DNA of 64,000 nt from Nemania diffusa. Lineage: Eukaryota; Ascomycota; Sordariomycetes; Xylariales; Xylariaceae. The stretch covers positions 3,449,501-3,513,500 of the forward strand of contig JBBPUQ010000007.1 in NCBI GenBank assembly GCA_038501195.1, written 5' to 3'. Below are positions 21,755 to 33,763 of the stretch, piece by piece. The notes under the pieces were generated by a model. The model saw only the letters and a list, made by a program, of their open reading frames with translations, was not told the DNA's origin and searched no databases. Within the stretch, counting starts at the first letter, position 1. Every line of letters starts with the position of its first letter. A program made the translations under genes and the position numbers.

Positions 21755-24700
21755 ATGCGCCTCCTTAAAATTCAAGAAAGCGGCCACGTCTTGCTTACGG
21801 GGGATCTTCACGATAATATCCCGCCTTATGCTATACTATCACATACTTGGGGCAGCGATGAAGAAGAAGTTAGATTTAGAGATATAGTGGGACGGATCGC
21901 ACAAACGAAGAATGGCTATAAAAAAATCGAGTTTTGCCAAAAACAAGCGACTAAGGATGGGCTAGAGTATTTCTGGATTGACACTTGCTGTATCAACCAA
22001 GACAGTGATGTCGAACTGACCAGGTCAATCAACTCCATGTTTCGATGGTATCGCAACGCCAAGAAATGCTACGTATACCTATGGGATGTTTCTATAGGAT
22101 GTAATGATAATCTGTGGGCTTGGGAAGAGTCCTTTCGGCGAAGTCGGTGGTTTACTCGAGGCTGGACGCTTCAAGAACTGATCGCTCCTCGCGCAGTCGA
22201 ATTTTTCTCGCTCGAAGGACAATTGCTTGGCGACAAAGCGTCACTAGAACCACGACTAAATGATATCACCAAGATTCCAGTTGCCGCCCTTCGAGGGACT
22301 GCACTATCAAAGTTCAGTATTAAGGAGCGGATGTCGTGGTCCCAGGACCGTGAGACCAAACTTGCAGAAGACAAAGCATACTGTCTTCTGGGTATATTCG
22401 ATATTCACATGTCTTTAATCTACGGCGAGGGTCAAGAGCACGCATCTAGACGACTTCGAAAGGAACTTGAAGGTAAATCATACTGTTTCGCTCGAAACAT
22501 GTTCGCTAATCTCTGCACAGATTACGAAAAGCAACAACGCAAGCCCTTCTCCGCCGTACCATTCAGCCGAGACGCTAACTTCGTTAATCGTCCGGAGATC
22601 TTGACATGGATTGATAACAAGTGCGACGAACCCGCTTCTCGAGTAGCACTTGTCGGTATCGGCGGGATAGGGTATGTAAATCACTATGGTAAACTACGTC
22701 GCAATCCTGACACTTGAAAGAAAATCGCAGGCTGTTATCGAGTATGCCTATCGAGTGCGCGATAACCACCCGCAGACATGGGTATTCTGGGTACATGCGA
22801 GCACAACCGCCCGCGTGGAAGAAGCGTACAGGGGTATTGCAGATAGGCTCAGCTTGCCGGGGCGACATGACCAGAATACCAATGTCTGTCAGCTTGTCAG
22901 TAATTGGTTATGCGATGAGACGAACGGACGATGGTTTCTCATCGTAGATAATGCCGACGACAGCGAGGTGTTTTTTCCCCAGCAGACAGCACAGGGTGAG
23001 TCGACACCGCTTGGGAACTATCTGCCACAGAGCCAGAATGGGTCGATCGTTGTCACTTCCCGAAATAAGGACGCTGCATTAAAAATTGTGGGTGACGTTA
23101 GGAATGTGATGCAGATCCAGGCGATGAAGAGAAGTCAAGGACTACAACTACTTCGGAATTATCTACACACGCCTTCAAATGAAGACGACATGTGTGAGCT
23201 GTTAGATGCTCTCGATTATATACCTCTTGCCATCACCCAGGCAGCTGCCTACATCAACAGGCGACCTCGAATGACAGTGCCCAGCTACCTTAATGAGTTT
23301 CGCAGGAGTGCACAACGGAAAGGTAATCTCCTTGGTCGGGATCTGGGAGATCTCCGCCGAGATGGTAGTGCATTAAACTCTGTGAAGACCACATGGCGCC
23401 TTTCATTCGAGAGCATGCGTAATGAAAGGCCATCCGCTGCTGATTTGCTATCCCTCATGAGCTTTTTTCACCCGCAAGCTATTCCGGAGTGGGTGCTTCG
23501 GAAGCATTGTAGAACAGCAATCCCAATTGATGAAGATCTAGACGACGAATTTGACGATGATATCGACCTATTACAGACCTTGTCTTTTATTACAGTCGCC
23601 GTTGATGGCCACGTTTATCATATACATTCTCTCGTACAGTTCTGTACGAGAACTTGGCTATCTTTGCGTCAGGATCTGGAAATATGGAGGCAAAAGTTTC
23701 TCACTTTGATGGCCATCGAGTTTCCTACCGGGGACTTCGAGAACCGAGCGAAATGTCAACAGCTACTACCACATCTCGAAACTTTATACGATCAGCAGCC
23801 ACCTGGCGAAGAACCAGCAAATGAATGGGCTCGGTTGCTTACTAATGTGGCGTCGTATATGTGGCATGAAGGCAACTACAACGAAGCACATGATGCAGCC
23901 ATGAAAGCATTCAAAATAAGAGAAAGCATATTTGAACACGATGAGATGTCAAAACTCACTACAATATCGATATTGGCATCGGCACTCCGTGGCCAGGGGA
24001 AATATCATGAGGCGGAAGAGATGAACCGCCGCGCACTGAAGGGATATGGTAAACTATTGGGCCAGCAACATCCTGAAACTCTTACAAGTGTGAGCAATCT
24101 TGCTCTGGTTCTACGAGATCAAGGTATGCACGAAGAATCAAGGAAGCTACAGAGTCAAGCCTTAAAAGGAAGAGAAGAAGTGCTGGGGATACAACATCCT
24201 GACACACTCACGAGTATGAGCAACTTAGCATTGGTGTTACGAGATGAGGGGGACTACATCGAAGCAGAATCGTTGAACCGCCAGGCACTAGAAGGAAGAA
24301 CGAAAGTACTAGGAAAACATCATCCAAGCACGTTGACAACAGCAAGCAATTTAGCGTTGGTACTACATGCGCAAGGTAAATACGACGAATCAGAGGAGTT
24401 AAATCGACAGGCATTATACGGGAGGGAAGTGGAGCTGGGAGAACAACATTCTTCCACCTTGATAAGTATGAGTAACTTGGCGATAGTCCTACAAGATAAA
24501 GGGAACTATAGTGAGGCCGAAACAATCAACCGACAGGTGCTGGACAGATATGCAAAGGAGTTTGGGATGCATCACCCAAATACCTTGACAAGTACAAGTA
24601 ACCTGGCCTTTGTGCTTCACGAACAGGGTAGATATAACGAAGCAGAACAGCTGAACCGCCAAGTACTAAAAGGGAGGGAAACGGTCCTTGGAAAACAACA

Positions 24701-25313
24701 CCCTGATACTCTCTCAAGCTTAAGCAACCTTGCGTTCACATTGCTGTGTATGGAAAAGTACGACGAGTCAGAGATACTAAGCCGAGAAGCGTTAGCAGGG
24801 AGGCAGGCAAAGCTAGGGATGTCACACCCTAACACACTAACAAGCGTCAACAATCTCGCGCTAGTTCTACAGGATCAGAAGAAGTATGCAGAAGCTGAAA
24901 TTCTAAGTCGGCAAGCAGCGGAGGGGTATCGAGCCAAGTTAGGGGCACGACATCCTCACACGTTGACAAGCCTTAGCAACCTGGGTTCTATACTACATGA
25001 CCAGAAGAGGCATAGCGAGGCGGAGACCATACTTTATCAAGTACTCGCAGCATACGAGAAGGAACTAGGAACGCAGCACCCATATACGCTTAAGAGCGTA
25101 AGTAACCTAGCTTCTACACTCCAAGCCCAGGGAAAGTACGAAGCGGCCGAGATATTGCACCGGCGCGCCTTAGAAGGAAGAGAGAAACAACTAGGGATGC
25201 ATCCTGACACGATAAAAAGTGCAAACGATTTGGCTTCTGTTCTTGAGGATCAGGGAAAGCACGACAAGGCGCTGCAGATTAAGACTAGGTATGAACTGAA
25301 GACGGCGCCATGA
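21755..25313 (+). CDS. NLR-type receptor: HET domain, NB-ARC nucleotide-binding domain, TPR array
   Basis: Two exons (21755-22671 and 22721-25313; 49-bp intron GTATGT...CCTGAC...AAAG) give 1169 residues. The start MRLLKIQESG is the usual opening of HET-domain proteins. HET domain (about 1-250): YAILSHTWG, then YFWIDTCCINQ, RSRWFTRGWTLQELIAPR and KAYCLLGIFD. The intron falls inside the P-loop, and splicing forms GIGGIGKSQ (about 301-309), the Walker A of NB-ARC domains. Walker B is WFLIVDNADD (about 377-386). A winged-helix-like stretch follows (FFHPQAIPEWVL). From about residue 686 to the end come kinesin-light-chain-type TPR repeats of 42 residues. Known of the class: fungal NLRs with HET effectors act in non-self recognition and regulated cell death. 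Ligand and partners are unknown. The frame is intact, with no RIP-type stops. A caspase-like gene lies tail to tail 198 bp away. Confidence 0.9.
23866..25313 (+). repeat. In-gene array of ten 126-bp (42-residue) TPR units plus degenerate ends
   Basis: From about 23992 there are ten full units with period 126 bp (one is a residue short), each following the pattern (A/D)QG.Y.EAE.LNR.AL.GRE..LG..HP.TLTS.SNLA.VL. The run ends with a partial eleventh unit (DQGKHDKALQIK). A degenerate unit precedes it (HEGNYNEAHDAAMKAFK). Units share the frame-work residues but differ at the concave-surface positions, the pattern expected for a ligand-binding TPR superhelix. There are no indels other than one residue lost in the tenth unit (GM-HPDTIKS). 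Confidence 0.85.
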
Positions 25314-25511
25314 GTACTTATATAGGGAGCCGTCTTTATACGGTCGTCATCCACAATTTATAAGGAAAATTGAATGTTGATTAGTCCTACTTAAATAGAT
25401 TGGGGTAAAGAGGGTGTTTACTGTCCTTCATCTTAATCCAAGCGTCTATAAAAGCCCTCGACTATCGAAAGGTTATACTAAAAAGAAATTTCCGAACAAC
25501 ATTCTACTAGG
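25314..25511. terminator. Short shared 3' region of the convergent NLR and caspase-like genes
   Basis: The two coding regions end 198 bp apart in convergent orientation, so both terminators and 3' UTRs must lie in or overlap this spacer. No specific polyadenylation signal could be singled out. Overlapping 3' UTRs are likely. Confidence 0.45.
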
Positions 25512-27437
25512 TCACTTCAAGACCATCGCTTGGTCCTGTACCCACCACTCCAAATTTTCCCCAAGCTGGCCGTCCCTGTCGAAGCCATGCAATCTTGCAT
25601 TCTCCAACTGGTCGGCATTCCAAATATCAGGTATCTCGATACTCTTGAGTGGTAAATTCTTCCACTTTGTCACAACGATTCGAATAATATCGCGGTGCTT
25701 ATGTTGTTGCTCCTCTACTTCTGTGCCCTTTAGGTTAGGGTGAACTAGAAGAGAAAATTTTAAGGGCATCCTTCTATGCTGAGATACTGGATAGAGAAGT
25801 TCCGTGGTCGGAAATAGCTGCTTGACATGAAACCCTGCGCTCATAATGAAAACTGCAAAATACAATTCCTCCTCGACGATGCTCTGGAATTCGAAATCAA
25901 CGCTCTCCTTATCATGAAGGCTTTTAGAGTTAATAGTCACCTGGAATGGCGCTGGAGAGTTTGACTTGCTAGATAATGCCAGAATCTGCGAGAACCGGAA
26001 TAAATGAGCTAGTGCAATAGCTGAATCTCTTGCTCTCTCGTCCTCGGTTTCTCTTGTGGTCTTCCAGCCACGCACAGGTCCCTGATACCCTAGTACATTG
26101 TCCGGGCCAAAGATGTTGATGCCGTTGTCCTCTTTTGGCCCTAGCCGAAAACAAGTGGTTCCTAGGCTTTGGATCGTTTCAACCCCAGTTGTGAATTGAA
26201 TGTTACCAGCAATTCTGTTACCCAAGTGAATCTTGAGCTGTTCCCCAAACGATTGTAGACTTGGTTCAATGACAATGTTTAAGGTATCCCCACATCCCCA
26301 CCGGTACGGAACGTACCACGCCTGCTCCTGGACAGAACCGCTCACAACCTTTGCTGTACTTTTGCAATCCTCAATCTCAAAGATCGAAATGATGACCTTA
26401 GGGGCCGATTCCGTGATGAGTTCTGCTCCTTCCCTAATCCCATGAATTTGGCCAACGGGAAGAGAAACAAGATCACTTTTTAGAGTTCCAGCAATGTGGG
26501 TGACTGACATCGGCTCGTAGTCTTCAAGAAATGCCAGTCGGCCTTGACCGAAAACCTGGGGTTCTTGCTGTAGCTTCCATGATGTAATCGAATGAGTCGC
26601 ACGATCGCGAAGGGCGTGGTAGGTTATAGTTGTTGGGTTTAACGTGTCTTGGAAGTACTCCTTGAGAGCTAGGGTAAATGCGCCATAAATTTCACCGGCA
26701 TCATTATTTTTCTCTGCTGCTGTTTCGCTATTTTTACACGCCACTATGACGGTAAAATTCTTCGGATTAAGATCCCAACACTCCGCCAACTCTCCACCGC
26801 GACCACCCGGCTTTGAATGTGTTGCTTGCGCAGCAGCATCATCAGAATGAGTATTGAGAGGAGGTTCCCAGCGTTCAGGAGATCGGAACTGGACGTTGTC
26901 TCGCCAGGCTCCTCCAGAGTGGCAGCTGTCAACAAGAACTATCACGCGAACTTGCTTGTCATTGAATCGATGAAGCCATGTGTTCAGCTGCCATCCTCGA
27001 ATCGCCGGCTGGTTGCAGCAATAGTCCATTGTCATTAGAGACGGGTCCTTTGAACGGCCATCTTTAGGCGACGAGTCGGTTTTTTTTAATAGTGCGCCGT
27101 GCCCCGAAAAGTGAAAAAAGAAGACATCCCCAGGGGAAGTTCTTTCATATATAGTGTCAATTTGAATTTTGGTGTTCTTGTACGTGGGCAAGTTTTCGGC
27201 GGATTCTATTGGAATGCTAGGATCCTTCGGGGACGGAGAAGAAGTGAGGACGCTAATTTGATCAAATTGAAACCGATTTTTAAGAAGGCATTGGAGGAAT
27301 TGCACATCATTAACAGCCCCCTCCAAATGTCGGAGAGACATTGGGTTGCCATTTACAAGCCGGCCGTTGTTGTCACATTGATAGAAATCTACTCCGACGA
27401 GTAGAGCGAAGCGATTTGGTACATTCGGGGATGCCAT
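25512..27437 (-). CDS. Caspase-like cysteine protease (peptidase C14 fold) with long C-terminal extension
   Basis: A single exon. I place the start at 27437 (GATACCATGG, a strong fungal context) giving MASPNVPNRFALLVGVDFY, 641 residues. A Met 21 codons upstream (27500) extends the frame but adds only a tail without family features. The caspase domain fills about residues 8-260: first strand FALLVGVDFY, catalytic His113 in FFFHFSGHGAL, catalytic Cys172 in VIVLVDSCHSGGAW, so the dyad is present. There is no Pro/Gln-rich prodomain of classical metacaspases. The C-terminal half contains a beta-rich stretch (EELYFAVFIMSAG, then QLFPTTELLYPV) seen in fungal caspase-domain proteins and resembling DUF4384-type modules. 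Convergent with the NLR gene, it may be an execution partner, an inference from position only. The promoter is only about 200 bp from the AT-rich block. Confidence 0.85.
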   Translation of the reverse strand: MASPNVPNRFALLVGVDFYQCDNNGRLVNGNPMSLRHLEGAVNDVQFLQCLLKNRFQFDQISVLTSSPSPKDPSIPIESAENLPTYKNTKIQIDTIYERTSPGDVFFFHFSGHGALLKKTDSSPKDGRSKDPSLMTMDYCCNQPAIRGWQLNTWLHRFNDKQVRVIVLVDSCHSGGAWRDNVQFRSPERWEPPLNTHSDDAAAQATHSKPGGRGGELAECWDLNPKNFTVIVACKNSETAAEKNNDAGEIYGAFTLALKEYFQDTLNPTTITYHALRDRATHSITSWKLQQEPQVFGQGRLAFLEDYEPMSVTHIAGTLKSDLVSLPVGQIHGIREGAELITESAPKVIISIFEIEDCKSTAKVVSGSVQEQAWYVPYRWGCGDTLNIVIEPSLQSFGEQLKIHLGNRIAGNIQFTTGVETIQSLGTTCFRLGPKEDNGINIFGPDNVLGYQGPVRGWKTTRETEDERARDSAIALAHLFRFSQILALSSKSNSPAPFQVTINSKSLHDKESVDFEFQSIVEEELYFAVFIMSAGFHVKQLFPTTELLYPVSQHRRMPLKFSLLVHPNLKGTEVEEQQHKHRDIIRIVVTKWKNLPLKSIEIPDIWNADQLENARLHGFDRDGQLGENLEWWVQDQAMVLK

Positions 27438-27650
27438 GGTATCACTCTGTAGATGAGAATGACTTAAGGGTGAAATGTGAGGGCATTGGAACTTTTGCAT
27501 AATAACCAGACAGATTTATGACTTATATAATGATTTAATCCATAGAGTAGCAAGTCTAAGACAGCGCTACCTACAGGTAAAGTAATAGTTTGACTAACTG
27601 TTTATGAATTAAACCAATCTAGGCAAAATAATCGGTTTTAAATTAATTGC
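27438..27650. promoter_or_regulatory. Promoter region of the caspase-like gene and edge of the AT-rich block
   Basis: About 200 bp separate the start codon from sequence that turns almost pure A+T at 27620-27670. The promoter must be short or reach into the AT-rich block, so heterochromatin could silence or variegate expression. No defined motif is visible. Confidence 0.5.
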
Positions 27651-30077
27651 AAATAAAATAATAATTATTGAACTAACTTAATATTTAATATTTATTTAAT
27701 TTAAATTTTTTATTTATTTAATATATATATATATATATTTATAAAATAAACTTTTTATAAAAGTTATAATATATAATATAAATGTAGTTATTTTACAAAG
27801 TGGTTATTAATTTTAAAAAATAATTATAATAAATTATTTTTATTTAAAAATTAATTTTATATACTATGTTTTTTAAATAATGTTTAATTAATGCTTAGTT
27901 TATATTTATTATATATATAATATAAAAAAATATTATAATAGTTGTTTTTTTATATATTTCTTTTAAATAAAATTAAATAATTTTATATTTTTAACATTAT
28001 TTATTTAAAATTTTATTTAATTATTTATATATATTTAAATAATTTTATAAATTTATATAAATTATTAATTAATTTTTTTATTATATAATTAAAAGTTTTT
28101 TAATAAAAATATTTTTTATATTTTAATTATAATTAATATATTAATTTATATTTTATTAAAATGTATATATATTTATATAAATAATGTTAAATTAATAATA
28201 ATTTATTTTTTTATAATATTTTTAATTTAATTAAAAATATATTTTAAAAGTTTAAAATTTATAAATTATATATAATAATATAAATAAATTTATTATATAT
28301 ATTATATATATTATTTTTTTAATATATTATATTTAATTATTAATAAATATTTAATATAATTTTAATTTATTAATATAATAATAAATTTATTTTAAATATT
28401 TAAATTTAAATATAATTAAAGTTTAAAAGTTTTTATAAATTATTAAAACAGTTAATATATAATATTATTATAATAATTAAACTTTAAATTAATAATTTTA
28501 TAAATAAATATAATAAATAAATTGAAATAATTTTAAATAAAAATAATAAATTAATAATTTTAATTAAATTATATAAATTTTTTTTTTTAAAAAAGTTTAT
28601 AAAATAAAAATAAATAATATAAATTATAATTATATAATTATAAATTTATATAATTAAATATTATTAATTTATTTTAATATAAAAACAAGTTTTTTTTTTA
28701 AATTTATAAATTATTTAATTTTTTAGTTTATATTTTTTTTAATATATTTTATAATAAAATTAAAATAATTTTAATTGAAAATATAATTAATTAATTAATA
28801 TTTTATTAATTTTTTAAAATTATAATAATAATAATAATTATATTATTTATTATTTATTTTAAAAAGTTTTTATTAAAAAATATAAATATAATTATATATT
28901 ATTATAATAATAAATATAGCTAAATAATAATTAAATTAAATATATTATAAATAAATTAATTAAAAAATAAATAAAAAGCTTTTATATAATTAATTACTAA
29001 AAAAGTAATTATTAAATTATAAATTAATATATATTAAATTTATAATGTTTTTTTTTAATATATTAATTTATATATAAATTGTTTTAATTTATATTGTTAT
29101 TTTACAATTATTAAATTATATAATTTATATATAAGTTTTAAAAGTTTAAATAATTAATAATTATTTTATATAATATAGTTTATTTATTATTAATATTAAA
29201 TTATTATATTTAATATTATTATTTTTTAAAGTTTAAATTAATAAATTGTTAATTTTTTATTATTTATATATTATTTAATTTAAAAATATATAATTTATTT
29301 TTTATTTAATTTATTTTATAAATTTAATTTTTTTATTATATTTATAATAAAAATATAAGTTTTAATAATTAAATAATAATTTAAAAATAGTTTAAAAATA
29401 AAGAAATTAAAAGTTATAGTTTTAATTTTTAATTTTTTATTATTTAATAAATAAATTTTAATAAAATAGCTTTTTTTATTTTAAAAAAAACATTAGCTTT
29501 TCTTTTAATATATATATTATATATTTAATATTAATTAATTTATATTTATATTATTTAAATTATATATAAATATAAATATATATATTTTTTTTTATTCAAA
29601 AAATACTTTTATAAATAATATTTTTAAATAATAAATTAATTATATAAAGTTTTATATATATTTAATTAAACTTTATAATTTAATTATTTTGTTTATAATA
29701 ATATTTAAATTTATAATAAATAATAAAATCTTTATTTAATTAAGTTATTTTTTAATTTTAGTTTTATATTAACTTTTTTTATATATAAATATAAATTATA
29801 AATTATTTAAATATAATATTGTTAAAATTTAATTAAATATTATTTATAATAAAATTATATTTTTAAACTTTTTAATATATTATTATTTATTAATATTTAA
29901 TTAAAAACTTTGAAATATTAAATATTAAAGTTAATATATTTTTATAACTTTTAAATAAATAAAAAAACTTAATATATAATTAATATAAAAATTTTATTAT
30001 TTAAATTTATATTAATATAAATTATTAATTTAATATATAAAATATATATATAATTTATAAATTAATAAATAAATAAT

Positions 30078-31215
30078 TTAATAAAGTTTATATATATATA
30101 TTAAATATTTATAATTAAAATTTAAATTAAAACTTTTATTAAATAATTAAATAAATAAAAAAAATAAAAGTTTATTAAAATTTATAAAGTTTATAAATTA
30201 TATATATATATATATATATATAAATAATTTATATATAATTTTTTTAAATATATTTTTTTTATAAAAATATATATATAAATTAATATAAAACTTTAAAACT
30301 TAAAAATAAATTTTAAATTTTATAAATTATTTTAAATTTATATATATATATATATATAAAGTTTTATTAATATTATTTAATAATTATAAAATATAATTAT
30401 AAATTAATAAAATAAAAAAATTATAATTAATTATTATTAAAAATAATTTTTAAATTATTTAAGTTATTTTTATTTAAAAATTAATAAAATAAATTTTTTT
30501 TTTATATATTTAACTTTTTAATTATTTTAATTATTTTATAACTTTTTTTTTTTTTTTAATTTTTATAATTATATTAATATTAATAATAAATATAATATTA
30601 ATAATAATAACTATAATAATTAAATAATTTTATATAATAAAAATACTTTTATATATAAAAATATAATTAATAATAATAATATTTAAAAAGAAATTTAAAT
30701 TTAAAATTATAAAAGTATTAAAACTATATTTAATTAATTATATATATAAACTTTAAATTTTTATATAAATATTTAATTAAATTAAAAAATTATATAAAAA
30801 ATAATTTATAATTAATATTATATTATTTTTAAAAATATATAAAAATTATATAATTATTAAAATATATTAAATTAATAATAAAAATAATTTAATAAATATT
30901 TATATATAAAAACATTTAATTTAAAATTTAAAAAATTAATTAATATAAATAAATTAATTATATAAATAAAAATATATATATATTAATTAAATAATAGTAA
31001 AATAATAAAAAGTTTATTAATATTAAAATTAAAGTTATTATATAAAAAAAAAAGTTTTAATATTAAATTAATAATATAATAAAACTTATAAATATATATT
31101 AAATATATATAATTAAAATTAAAATTAAAGCTTTAATTAAATAATTAAATAAATAAATAATATAAAAATTTATTAAAATTTATAAAATTTATATATATAT
31201 ATAAAGTTTTTTTTA
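30078..31215 (+). mobile_element. Collapsed copy of the 306-bp-LTR retrotransposon family
   Basis: The segment 30078-30370 matches the LTR of the 48148-55125 element. The next 350 bp (30371-30730) match that element's region just after its 5' LTR (48454-48930). Then 30740-31070 matches its region just before the 3' LTR (54500-54820), and about 31073-31215 is a second LTR that lacks its middle, apparently by recombination between its two TA tracts. The order LTR, 5' interior, 3' interior, LTR shows one element that lost most of its interior. The exact outer ends and target duplication are unclear. Confidence 0.65.
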
Positions 31216-32589
31216 AAATTTTTAAAATATAAATTATATTAATTATTTATAAAAAACTTTAATTTATATTTATTTTTATTAATAAATTATATAAAACTAT
31301 AAAAATTTAATATATATTAATATTTATAAATTATTATAAAATTATAAAATAAATTAAAATTATAAATAAATATTTAAATTAATAATTAAAGTTTTATATT
31401 AATTATTATTAAAATAATTAATTTAAAATTTTTTTTTTAATAAATTATATATATATATTATTGTTTTATAAATTTATAAAATTAAAATATATTTTTTAAT
31501 ATTATTTTATTTTAATTTAAAAAATTATATAATTTAAAAAAAATTAAAAAAATATTATAATTTAATATTTAAAATAAAATATTAAAAAATATATAATTTA
31601 TAAACTTTATAAAAAAAAACTAAAATATATATAATATTATATAATTATATTAATTAATAAAAAATATCAAAATTTTAATTTTAATATAAATAATTATATA
31701 TTTATATTAAAAAAATAACAATATTTAATAATTATTTAATAATATAATAAATATATATAATTATTAAAAAAATAACTATATATTTATATTATAAATTTTC
31801 TTTTTTAAAAAGTAATTAATTAATATTATATTAATTAATTTTAAAAATAAAATATTTAAATTTAAAAATAAAAACAAATTTAAAATAAAATATATATATA
31901 TAATATTAAATTAATTAAAAAAACTAAAATATAAATAAAAAATAATATTATATTAAAATGTTTTAAAATAATTTTATATTATTAAAAAGATTTTATAATA
32001 ATGATTTAAATATAATTAAATTTTTATTAAAGTTAAATAATTAATTATAAATAATTTAAAATAATGTTATTAAAAAAATTTATAAAAATAATAATTTATT
32101 AATTTTATAAAAAAAAAATATATATATATATAAAATATATTTAAAATATAATATTAAAAAAAAATAATAATATTAATATATAAATAAATTTTATTATAAT
32201 TTAAAAAAAAAAAACTTAATAATTAATAATATAATAAATAGTTAAAACAAATTTTTTTATATTAAAAAATAATTAATTAAAACATATATTTAATTTTTAT
32301 AATTTATAAATAAATTATTTTTTTTTTTAAAAAAATAATTATAATTAATTAATATTAAATTAATTATTTAAATAAGTAAAATATTTTTATTATTTAATTA
32401 AATAAATAATTTAATTTATTCTTTTTTTAAATTATTTTATATATATATATATATATATAAATAACTTTTTTATAAATAAACTTTTAACTTTTTTTTTAAT
32501 TTAAAAGTTTTTAATATAATATAACTTTATTTATTAAATGTTTTATTTTTTTATAAACTTTATATAATATATATAAATATAATAATAAA

Positions 32590-33010
32590 TTATTAATATA
32601 AAATAAAAACTATATTATATATTTTTAAATATTAATTATATAAAAGTTGTTATTTTAATTTATAAAATATTTATAAATAATAAAAATTTTAATTTTTAAA
32701 TTAAATTTGTAATTATATTAATTAATAAAAACTATATAAAAAACATTTTTATAATTATAAATAATATTATTTATTAAAATTTAATTAAATATAAATATAT
32801 TATATAATATAATTAATAAATTTAAATATATTATTTATTATAATATAAAAAAAAATATAAATTAAATATAATATAATAAATAATATATAATTAATAATAT
32901 ATATTATATAACATTAAAATTTAAAAAAAAAAAATCTTTTTTAAAATATATTTAAAATAAATATATATAAATATATTAATACTTTTTTAAATTTTAATTT
33001 TTAAATTTTA
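32590..33010 (+). repeat. Fragment of the same retrotransposon family (3' interior)
   Basis: 32590-32840 matches 54169-54430 of the full element. It continues into a block of about 150 bp (32860-33010) that is also present at 56230-56390 in another fragment but absent from the 54-kb copy, so this block is either an insertion in two copies or a deletion in the third. No LTR is attached. Confidence 0.55.
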
Positions 33011-33763
33011 ATAGCTTTTCTTTTTTAAATTAAATAATTTTTATTTAATTATAAAAATTATTTATAAATTAATTAATTTAAATATATTAATTAATTAATT
33101 AAAAATATAAATAATTTATATTTTTATTAATATAGTTTTATATATAAATAAAAATATATAAAATTATAAATTTATTACTTTTTTATTTTTTATTTTTTAA
33201 AAATATTATTAATTTTATTAATTTTTATTTAATAAGTTTTTTTTTATTATTTTTATTTATTTTTAAATTATTTTTATACTTTTTATTTTATTTTATATTT
33301 TATTTATTATTAATATTTTTATTATATTTTTATATAATTAAATTATTTATATTTATAATTATTAATTTAAATATTAAAATAAGTTTTAAATTATAATTGT
33401 TTTATTAATATATTATTTTTATTTTAAATATTTTCATAATTTCTTTTAATTTAAAAATATTAAATTTTTAAAAGTTTATTATTTTTTTAAAAATTTAAAA
33501 AGTTTTATATATAATAATTATTAAAAAAGCTATAATATTTATAAATTTATAAATGATTTTATTTTTATTTTGATTTTATTTTATTATTAAAAAATTAAAA
33601 TATTTAATATAATAGCTTTTAATATAATTTATTTATATAAAAGTTTAAAATTTAATATTAATTTATTTAATTTAAAATATAAAAATAATAATAATTTAAA
33701 TATTATTATTATTTATAATAAAAAAAAAACTATATTTAATATATTTTAATTTAATGTTATTAT

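Noticed and set aside
24208..24853. Minus-strand frames opposite the NLR repeats
   Set aside because: Periodic antisense shadows produced by the 126-bp TPR repeat.
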